From an uncultured Actinomycetes bacterium (GTDB lineage: Bacteria > Actinomycetota > Thermoleophilia > Gaiellales > F1-60-MAGs149), in assembly GCA_903873565.1 (NCBI GenBank), contig CAIQOY010000263.1:1-5637 (forward strand): a stretch of DNA of 5,637 nt. Direction: 5' to 3'. The translations under genes and the position numbers were made by a program. The notes beneath the pieces are model-generated. The model was not told where the DNA came from. It did no database searches and was given only the letters and a program-made list of their open reading frames with translations. Shown piece by piece: positions 1-4,501 of the stretch (position 1 is the first letter of the stretch; the number at the start of each line of letters is the position of its first letter).

Positions 1-1456
1 CCGCGGGGGCGTCGGCGACCGCGGCGGCGATGGCGCGGCCGACGGGGTGCTCCGAGCCGCGCTCGACGGCCGCGGCGAGGCGCAGGGCGGCGTCGGGGTC
101 CTCGCCGGGGGCGGGGTGGACGGCGGCGAGCGCCATCCGGCCCTCGGTGACGGTGCCGGTCTTGTCGAGGACGACCGCGTCGACGCGCTCGGCCCGCTCG
201 AGCGAGGGGGCGCCGCGCAGCAGGATGCCGAGCTGGGCGCCGCGGCCCGTGGCCACGAGCAGGGCCGCCGGGACCGCGAGGCCGAGGGCGCAGGGGCAGG
301 CGACGACGAGGACGGCGACGGCGGGGGCGAGCGCCTCCGACCACGACGCCCCGGTGGCCAGCCAGACCGCGGCGGTGGCGGCGGCGATCACGAGCACGAT
401 CGGCACGAACACGCCCGCGATGCGGTCCGCGAGGCGCTGGGCGGAGGCCTTCTCGGTCTGGGCCTGCTCGACGAGGCGGCCGATGCGGGCGGCGGCCGAG
501 TCGGCGCCGACGCGCAGGGCCTCGACCACCAGCGTGCCGGTCGTGTTGAGGGCGCCGCCGGGCACCTCGTCGCCGGGGCCGACGTCGACGGGCGCGCTCT
601 CGCCGGTCAGGAGCGCCTGGTCGAGGCTGGAGGCGCCATCGACGACGCGGCCGTCGATGGCGACCCGCTCGCCGGGGCGGACGCGGATGCGGTCGCCGAC
701 CGCGAGCGCGGCCGCCGGCACCACCACGTCGCCGTCGGCGCGGACGAGGACGGCGTCGGGCGCGGACAGCTCGCCGAGGGCGCGCACCGCGTCGCCGGCG
801 CGCCGGCGCGCGCGCAGCTCGAGGACGCGCCCGACGAGGAGCAGCGCCGTGACCACGGCCGCCACCTCGAAGGTGAGGGCGCCCGCCTCGCCGCGGGCGG
901 TGAGCGACATGTGCATCGGCATCGAGGCCGCGTCGGTGGCGACCAGGGCGACGACGGACGAGGTCCAGGCGGCGAGGACGCCGAGCGAGATGAGGGTGTC
1001 CATGGAGGCCGTGCGGTGGCGCAGGGCGGCCCAGGCGGCGCGGTGGAAGGGCCACGCGCACCACAGCGCCACGGGCGTGGCCAGCGCGCCGGCCAGCCAG
1101 CCCCAGCCGGGGAACTGCAGCGCCGGGACCATCGACAGCAGCACCACCGGCACCGACAGGGCGACGGCCACGGCCATGCGCGGCACGAGCGGGTCGCGGC
1201 CCGCGGGCCGGGGCCGGGCGCCCGCGATGGGCTCGGCCCCGTAGCCGGCCTCGGCGACGGCGCGCACGAGCTGGGGCACGGAGGCCCGCGCGGGGTCGAA
1301 GTCGACGGCGGCGCGCTCGGTGGCGAGGTTGACGGTGGCGCGCTCGACGCCGGGCACGGCGGCGAGCGCCTGCTCGGTGCGGCCCACGCAGGCGGCGCAG
1401 TGCAGGCCCTCGAGGGCCAGGTCGACGTGCTCGCGCGTGGGGGCCTCGGTGGTCAT
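1..1456 (-). CDS. copA: Copper-exporting P1B-type ATPase CopA, 3' end outside the window
   Basis: ATP-driven export of Cu(+) across the cytoplasmic membrane. The visible 485 residues show, in order: one N-terminal heavy-metal-binding domain (about 10-75) with GLHCAAC (Cys20, Cys23); two leading helices from about Met94; the PFHRAAWAALRHRTASMDTL segment before the next helix; an extracytoplasmic Met/His cluster MPMHM (179-183); the actuator-domain TGES (284-287); the metal-binding CPC in a helix (387-389); the phosphorylation motif DKTGT (Asp431); and SEHP of the nucleotide domain (His470-Pro471). CPC plus CxxC identifies the Cu(+)/Ag(+) subgroup. The rest of the nucleotide domain, the TGDN and GDGxND motifs and the last two helices lie beyond position 1. 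The ATG at 1456 is chosen because it precedes the metal-binding domain and lies just after a -10 box; there is no clear Shine-Dalgarno. It is divergent from csoR and presumably repressed by it. One oddity: CPCALGLA is followed by Val-Pro rather than the usual Thr-Pro. Confidence 0.95.
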   Translation of the reverse strand, partial: MTTEAPTREHVDLALEGLHCAACVGRTEQALAAVPGVERATVNLATERAAVDFDPARASVPQLVRAVAEAGYGAEPIAGARPRPAGRDPLVPRMAVAVALSVPVVLLSMVPALQFPGWGWLAGALATPVALWCAWPFHRAAWAALRHRTASMDTLISLGVLAAWTSSVVALVATDAASMPMHMSLTARGEAGALTFEVAAVVTALLLVGRVLELRARRRAGDAVRALGELSAPDAVLVRADGDVVVPAAALAVGDRIRVRPGERVAIDGRVVDGASSLDQALLTGESAPVDVGPGDEVPGGALNTTGTLVVEALRVGADSAAARIGRLVEQAQTEKASAQRLADRIAGVFVPIVLVIAAATAAVWLATGASWSEALAPAVAVLVVACPCALGLAVPAALLVATGRGAQLGILLRGAPSLERAERVDAVVLDKTGTVTEGRMALAAVHPAPGEDPDAALRLAAAVERGSEHPVGRAIAAAVADAPA

Positions 1457-1465
1457 CGTCCACGC

Positions 1466-1474
1466 ACCGTACCA
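1466..1474 (-). promoter_or_regulatory. Extended -10 promoter of copA (TGG-TACGGT)
   Basis: Read on the minus strand, TG (1474-1473), one base, then TACGGT (1471-1466) fits TGn-TAnnnT. The expected start point is at about 1459-1456, on or just before the copA ATG, so the message would be leaderless or nearly so. The TG is the left end of the CsoR palindrome, mirroring the csoR promoter on the other strand. Confidence 0.55.
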
Positions 1475-1491
1475 TACCCCCGGGGGGTATG
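1473..1491. promoter_or_regulatory. CsoR operator palindrome between copA and csoR
   Basis: A perfect inverted repeat CATACCCCC / GGGGGTATG with a single G between the arms (9-1-9). The TAC-C-run / G-run-GTA pattern matches the GC-tract operators known for the CsoR/RcnR family, and csoR itself is adjacent. The site lies in the 48-bp divergent gap, so CsoR bound here should block both genes and release them when Cu(+) binds. The palindrome is seen directly; binding by CsoR is inferred. Confidence 0.82.
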
Positions 1492-1498
1492 TTAGGCT
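1490..1498 (+). promoter_or_regulatory. Extended -10 promoter of csoR (TGT-TAGGCT), probably leaderless
   Basis: TG at 1490-1491 followed by TAGGCT (1493-1498) fits TGn-TAnnnT. A start point about seven bases downstream falls on the csoR ATG at 1505. There is no Shine-Dalgarno, so a leaderless transcript is likely, as is common in actinobacteria. The TG belongs to the right end of the CsoR palindrome. No convincing -35 is visible. Confidence 0.6.
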
Positions 1499-1504
1499 GC
1501 GGGC

Positions 1505-1801
1505 ATGGACACCACCGCCACGGGCGGCTACGCCGCCACCAAGGACGAGCTCTTGGCGCGCCTCTCGCGCGCCGAGGGCCAGGTGCGCGGCGTCGCGCGG
1601 ATGGTCGAGGAGGACCGCTACTGCATCGACGTGCTGACGCAGATCGCGGCCGCCCGCGCCGCGCTCGACCGGGTCGCGCTCGGCGTGCTCAACGAGCACG
1701 TGCGCCACTGCGTGGTCGGCGGCCACGGCCCCGGCACCGAGGAGGAGCGGATCGAGGAGCTGATGGCCGCGGTCGGGCGCCTCGCCGGGCGGCGCGCGTG
1801 A
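1505..1801 (+). CDS. csoR: Copper-sensing transcriptional repressor CsoR
   Basis: A 98-residue all-helical repressor of the CsoR/RcnR family (DUF156). It binds DNA in the apo form and is released on Cu(+) binding. The family opening KDELLARLSRAEGQVRGVARMVEEDRYC is seen at 13-40. The copper ligands are Cys40, His65 and Cys69 (in RYCIDVLTQ and NEHVRHC). Their spacing of 25 and 4 equals that of the Mycobacterium tuberculosis CsoR site Cys36/His61/Cys65, which argues for copper rather than nickel or formaldehyde sensing. Length is normal for the family. The ATG at 1505 sits just downstream of a -10 box with no Shine-Dalgarno, so translation is probably leaderless. It is divergent from copA, sharing the operator, so it should be autoregulated. 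Its TGA overlaps the GTG start of the next gene. Confidence 0.95.
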   Translation: MDTTATGGYAATKDELLARLSRAEGQVRGVARMVEEDRYCIDVLTQIAAARAALDRVALGVLNEHVRHCVVGGHGPGTEEERIEELMAAVGRLAGRRA

Positions 1802-2487
1802 CGGAGCCGCTGCGCCGGCTCGACGCCGACGCCTACGTCGCCGTCGGCCCGGCCCTGCTCGAGGCCGCGCAGGCCGGCGCCACGGGCCTCGCCGCCTGTG
1901 TGGTCGAGCCCGCGGCGCTCGTCCTCGGCTCGGCCCAGCCGCTCGAGGACGCCCGGCCCGGGATCCCGGCCGTGCGCCGCGGCACGGGCGGGGGCGCCGT
2001 CCTCTGCGACGCGGGCACCCTGCTCGTCGACCTCGCCGTGCCCGCCGGGCACGCGCTCGCCCCCGAGGACGTGACCGAGGCCTACCGCCCGGTCGGGGAG
2101 GCCGTCCGCGACGCCCTCGCCGGGCTCGGCGTGGACTGCCGGCTGGTCGACGTGGCCGAGGCCCGCGCGATGCCCGCGGCGCGGCGGGCCGCCGCGCGGC
2201 GCGCCTGCTGGGCCGGGATCTCGCCGTACGAGGTCGTCCTCGACGACGGCCGCAAGCTGGTCGGGCTGGCCCAGCGCCGCCGCCGCGGCGCCGTCCTGCA
2301 CCAGATCGCCGTGCCGGTCACGACCCCGCCCGCCCGCGTCGCGGACCACCTCGTCGACGGCGAGGGCCTCGCCGACGCGCTCCGGGCCACCGCGATGCTG
2401 GCCGCGGCCGCGGGCTGCGGCTCGGCCACGCCGGCCGGGGTCTGGGACGTCCTGGCCGGGCCGCTCGGCCGGCTCGCCGCGGGCTAG
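1798..2487 (+). CDS. Lipoate-protein ligase A / LipM-type octanoyltransferase family protein
   Basis: A 229-residue member of the biotin/lipoyl transferase fold that puts lipoyl or octanoyl groups on E2 and GcvH lysines. Visible motifs: ALVLGSAQ (40-47), the acyl/nucleotide loop RRGTGGGAV (60-68), YRPVGEAV (96-103), and SPYEVVLDDGRKLVGLAQRR (142-161), whose Lys153 is the conserved catalytic lysine. The HD usual after GGGAV is CD here (Cys70-Asp71). Cys137 in RACWAGISPYE falls about where LipM/LipL octanoyltransferases have their acyl-thioester cysteine, so ligase and transferase both remain possible. The protein lacks the accessory C-terminal domain of long LplA enzymes. The GTG at 1798 is chosen because it overlaps the csoR stop (GTGA) and lies just before the family homology. 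An in-frame ATG at 1489 would run through csoR and the operator and is rejected. Coupling to csoR suggests co-transcription and copper control. Confidence 0.82.
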   Translation: MTEPLRRLDADAYVAVGPALLEAAQAGATGLAACVVEPAALVLGSAQPLEDARPGIPAVRRGTGGGAVLCDAGTLLVDLAVPAGHALAPEDVTEAYRPVGEAVRDALAGLGVDCRLVDVAEARAMPAARRAAARRACWAGISPYEVVLDDGRKLVGLAQRRRRGAVLHQIAVPVTTPPARVADHLVDGEGLADALRATAMLAAAAGCGSATPAGVWDVLAGPLGRLAAG

Positions 2488-2858
2488 CCCCGGAAGCCGT
2501 CGCGGGCGCGCTCGGCGCGCTCGCGCAGCCGCGCGCGGGCGGCCTCGAGCCCCGGGTCGGCGCCCGGCACGCCCTCGACGATCAGGTCGGGCTCGACGGG
2601 CTCGGCGACGGGCGCCTCCGGCTCGCGCTGCACGTCGGCCACGCGCTCCTTGAGCTCGTCGCGCAGCGCCGCGTTCGCGGCCGGGTCCCAGGCCGCCTCG
2701 GGGTCGCCGTAGGGCCCCGCGAAGGGGTCGTCGACGACCGCGTCGCCGCCGCCCCGGCGGCGCAGCCGGCGCCAGGCGCGCGGCACGGCCGCCACCCCGG
2801 CGGCGATCGCGATCGCGGAACCCGCGACGGCGGCCGAGACGATGGTGCGCTGGCGCAT
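2484..2858 (-). CDS. Hypothetical single-pass membrane-anchored protein
   Basis: A 124-residue protein that I cannot assign to a named family. After MRQR there is an Ala/Val/Ile-rich hydrophobic stretch (about 6-25), then a strongly basic patch RAWRRLRRRG (27-36). This fits an uncleaved signal anchor with the rest in the cytoplasm by the positive-inside rule. Next comes DPFAGPYGDPEAAWDP (44-59), a short helical charged part (about 62-77), a Pro/Glu/Val linker, and a basic/acidic helix near the C-terminus (103-120). Codon use matches its neighbours. The ATG at 2858 is the natural start, with a -10-like TACGCT immediately upstream and no Shine-Dalgarno. The stop codon shares CTAG with the stop of the convergent lipoyl gene. 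It is divergent from rpsF. The function is unknown. Confidence 0.75.
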   Translation of the reverse strand: MRQRTIVSAAVAGSAIAIAAGVAAVPRAWRRLRRRGGGDAVVDDPFAGPYGDPEAAWDPAANAALRDELKERVADVQREPEAPVAEPVEPDLIVEGVPGADPGLEAARARLRERAERARDGFRG

Positions 2859-2877
2859 GGGCGCTAGCGTAGCGCCC
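2859..2877. promoter_or_regulatory. Perfect 19-bp inverted repeat at the start of the hypothetical gene, with a -10 box inside
   Basis: GGGCGCTA-GCG-TAGCGCCC: 8-bp arms with a 3-base centre, ending on the base before the start codon at 2858. On the minus strand the centre contains TACGCT (2871-2866), a TAnnnT -10 placed to start transcription at the ATG. This could be an operator over a leaderless promoter or simply a hairpin. The repeat is seen directly; its role is inferred. Confidence 0.45.
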
Positions 2878-2910
2878 CGCCGGGTGCCCGTCGCCCCGGC
2901 TCCCCGTCGC

Positions 2911-2919
2911 TGCTACATT
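2911..2919 (+). promoter_or_regulatory. Extended -10 promoter of the rpsF operon (TGC-TACATT)
   Basis: TG at 2911-2912 followed by TACATT (2914-2919) fits TGn-TAnnnT and is the only AT-leaning spot in this intergenic region. A start point near 2926 would give a leader of about 55 nt. No -35 resembling TTGACA is visible at the right distance. Confidence 0.55.
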
Positions 2920-2931
2920 CCCGCTCGCGGC

Positions 2932-2945
2932 GGCGCCCGTGCGCC
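2932..2945 (+). promoter_or_regulatory. Small hairpin in the rpsF leader (GGCGC-CCGU-GCGCC)
   Basis: A 5-bp stem with the loop CCGU lies in the presumed 5' leader. It is flanked by two copies of CCCGCTCGCG (2920-2929 and 2944-2953). rpsF leaders in other bacteria bind the S6:S18 pair through a structured RNA with an essential CCG. Whether this is such an element is a guess. Confidence 0.25.
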
Positions 2946-2962
2946 CGCTCGCGACCCTGACG

Positions 2963-2968
2963 GAAAGG
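2963..2968 (+). promoter_or_regulatory. Ribosome binding site deciding the rpsF start (GAAAGG)
   Basis: GAAAGG ends 12 bases before the GTG at 2981. It is in line with the AGAAAGG before ssb (3386-3392), which ends 9 bases before its ATG. The upstream in-frame GTG at 2939 has no such site and would add residues unlike S6, so 2981 is preferred. Confidence 0.55.
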
Positions 2969-2980
2969 CCGACCAGACCC

Positions 2981-3301
2981 GTGACCGCCTACGAGTTCAT
3001 GCTGATCCTCGATCCCGAGGTGGACGAGGCGCGCCAGGAGGAGGTCGTGCACCGCGTGCGCGACATCATCCTCGGCGGCGGCGGCACCTGGGACGCGATC
3101 GATCCGTGGGGCCGGCGCAAGCTGCAGTTCCCGATCCGCAAGCGCGAGGAGGGGGACTACTGGGTGATCCGCTTCACCTGCGACCCCGCCACCCTCGACG
3201 AGGCCCAGCGCGTGCTCTCGATCACCGACGAGGTCCTGCGCCACAAGGCCGTCCACCAGGCGCGCCCCGCGCGCAAGGCGGAGGCCGCGGCGGGCTCCTA
3301 G
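2981..3301 (+). CDS. rpsF: 30S ribosomal protein S6 (bS6)
   Basis: A small-subunit protein that pairs with S18 on the central domain (platform) of 16S rRNA. The 106 residues begin MTAYEFMLILDPEVDE, the typical first strand of S6. They contain the signature-like DPWGRRKLQFPIRKREEGDYWVIRF (41-65) and the helix ATLDEAQRVLSITDEVLRHKAV. The short C-terminal tail (KAEAAAGS) is as expected for the family. A GTG start at 2981 is chosen from the protein match and the GAAAGG site upstream. It is first in the operon rpsF-ssb-rplI-dnaB; 100 bp separate it from ssb. Its usual partner gene rpsR is not in this operon. Confidence 0.95.
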   Translation: MTAYEFMLILDPEVDEARQEEVVHRVRDIILGGGGTWDAIDPWGRRKLQFPIRKREEGDYWVIRFTCDPATLDEAQRVLSITDEVLRHKAVHQARPARKAEAAAGS

Positions 3302-3401
3302 GGCCGATCCGGCGCGAACCGGCGCGGATGCGTAGGCTCCGCGTAACGGCAGCGCGCCGAGGATCGACTGACGGGCAACCAGCCGCAGAAAGGTCACCGA
3401 A
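3302..3401. other. Intergenic spacer between rpsF and ssb with a hairpin and a possible internal promoter
   Basis: It holds the direct repeat CCGGCGCG (3309-3316 and 3319-3326). An inverted repeat CGCGGA / TCCGCG (3323-3328 and 3338-3343, 9-base loop) has no following T-run, so a strong intrinsic terminator is unlikely. TAGGCT (3333-3338) fits the -10 pattern TAnnnT. AGAAAGG at 3386-3392 is the ssb ribosome binding site. A second promoter giving extra ssb message is possible but not shown. Confidence 0.35.
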
Positions 3402-3881
3402 ATGGCGAACATCAACCGGGTCATCCTCGTCGGGAACCTCACCCGCGATCCCGAGCTGCGCTCCACCGGCAGCGGGCTCTCCGTCTGCACCATCCGCATC
3501 GCCGTGAACAACCGCCGCAAGCGCGGCGACACGGGCGAGTGGGTCGAGGAGCCGAACTACTTCAACGTCACCACCTTCGGCGCGCAGGCCGACAACGTCG
3601 CGCGCTACCTCGCCAAGGGCCGCCAGGTCGCCGTCGACGGCCGCCTGTCCTGGAGCGAGTACGAGGCCAAGGACGGCTCCGGCAAGCGCGAGCGCGTCGA
3701 GGTCATCGCCGACTCCGTCCAGTTCATCGGCCCCCGCGAGGGCGGCGGCGGCGGTGGCGGCGGCCAGGCCTCCGGCGGCGGCGACTGGGGCGCGCCCGCG
3801 TCGGCCCCCGAGCCGGCGGCCGACATCCCCGACCAGTGGGCCGGCGGCGGCGCCGCGGCCGACGACGACATCCCCTTCTGA
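3402..3881 (+). CDS. ssb: Single-stranded DNA-binding protein SSB
   Basis: Coats single-stranded DNA in replication, repair and recombination and recruits partners through its C-terminal tip. The 159 residues show an OB fold at about 1-110: MANINRVILVGNLTRDPELRSTGSG, then TIRIAVNNRRKRGDTGEWVEEPNYFNVTTFG, the YLAKGRQVAVDGRLSW segment and VIADSVQFIGPRE. A glycine-rich disordered linker (about 113-150, with a run of seven Gly) follows, and then the acidic tip DDDIPF at 154-159, the binding site for SSB partner proteins. Length and layout are typical for actinobacterial SSB. The ATG at 3402 follows AGAAAGG with 9 bases between. It lies in the S6/L9/DnaB operon, as is usual, and only 11 bases separate it from rplI. 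Confidence 0.97.
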   Translation: MANINRVILVGNLTRDPELRSTGSGLSVCTIRIAVNNRRKRGDTGEWVEEPNYFNVTTFGAQADNVARYLAKGRQVAVDGRLSWSEYEAKDGSGKRERVEVIADSVQFIGPREGGGGGGGGQASGGGDWGAPASAPEPAADIPDQWAGGGAAADDDIPF

Positions 3882-3892
3882 CGAGGACGACG

Positions 3893-4489
3893 ATGGCACG
3901 CACCGCAACCCGCAAGGCGATCCTGCTCGACGACGTGGAGCACCTCGGCCACCGCGGCGACGTCGTCGCCGTCAGCCGCGGCTACCTCCGCAACTACCTC
4001 GTGCCGCGCAAGCTGGCCGAGGAGGCGACGCCCGCGCGCATCGCCGAGGTCGAGAAGCTGGCCGCGACCCGCGCCGCGCAGGAGGCCCGCACGGCCGAGC
4101 AGGCGCAGGACATCGCCGCCACGCTGACCAAGACGGTGCTCACCATCCCGGCCCGCTCCGGCCCCGACGGCCGCCTCTACGGCTCCGTCACCGCCGCCGA
4201 CCTGGCCGACGAGATCTGGCGCGCCCGCAAGATCCGCGTCGACCGCCGCAAGATCCGCCTCGAGGAGCCGATCAAGGCGATCGGCTCGTACCTCGTCGAG
4301 ATCGACGTCTTCACCGACGTCCGCGCGGCCGTCAAGACGCAGGTCGTGCAGGCCGAGGGCTTCGAGTTCGAGGAGGCCCCGACCGAGGTCGAGGCCGAGG
4401 TCGAGGCCGTCGCCGAGGTCGAGGCGGAGGTCGAGGCCGTCGAGGAGATCGAGGCCGCGGCCGACGAGGCCGCCGAGACGGACGAGTAG
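3893..4489 (+). CDS. rplI: 50S ribosomal protein L9 (bL9) with an acidic C-terminal extension
   Basis: A large-subunit protein binding 23S rRNA near the L1 side, with two globular domains on a long helix. The N-terminal domain KAILLDDVEHLGHRGDVVAVSRGYLRNYLVPRKLA (8-42) carries the L9 signature (GxxG-x4-VxxGY-xxNYL). A long alanine/glutamate-rich helix follows (about 46-80). The C-terminal domain includes GRLYGSVTAADLADEI and KIRLEEPIKAIGSYLVEIDVF. Normal L9 is about 148-150 residues; this one has 198. The extra residues, from about 157, are Glu/Val/Ala-rich with no Lys or Arg, including two 10-residue units starting EVEAEVEAV (165-174, 175-184). The ATG at 3893 has GAGGA five bases upstream, beginning one base past the ssb stop codon. 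It is followed by dnaB after 12 bases. Confidence 0.95.
   Translation: MARTATRKAILLDDVEHLGHRGDVVAVSRGYLRNYLVPRKLAEEATPARIAEVEKLAATRAAQEARTAEQAQDIAATLTKTVLTIPARSGPDGRLYGSVTAADLADEIWRARKIRVDRRKIRLEEPIKAIGSYLVEIDVFTDVRAAVKTQVVQAEGFEFEEAPTEVEAEVEAVAEVEAEVEAVEEIEAAADEAAETDE
4385..4444 (+). repeat. 30-bp tandem duplication in the L9 acidic tail
   Basis: Two adjacent 30-bp units (4385-4414, 4415-4444) differ at one internal base and in the last codon. Each encodes EVEAEVEAV plus Ala or Glu. Each unit is itself made of GAGGTCGAGGC-type half-units, and a degenerate GAGATCGAGGCC follows. This is a slippage-prone pattern that keeps the reading frame. Confidence 0.8.
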
Positions 4490-4501
4490 CGGGGCCGCGG
4501 G

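Noticed and set aside
47..1495. Long plus-strand open frames of 404 and 482 codons across the copA region
   Set aside because: They are low-complexity Arg/Ala/Gly translations with no family motif, and lie opposite a complete set of P1B-ATPase motifs on the minus strand. High GC leaves stop codons rare in the opposite frames.
1489..1797. Upstream in-frame ATG extending the lipoyl gene by 103 codons
   Set aside because: It would start inside the CsoR operator and overlap all of csoR in another frame, and the added residues resemble nothing. The GTG at 1798 overlapping the csoR stop fits the family start.
2487..2540. Intrinsic terminator after the lipoyl gene
   Set aside because: GC-rich inverted bases occur, but there is no T-run, and the region is coding on the minus strand.
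2939..2980. Earlier GTG start for rpsF
   Set aside because: The extra 14 residues are unlike S6 N-termini, and the start has no ribosome binding site. The GAAAGG lies between it and the GTG at 2981.
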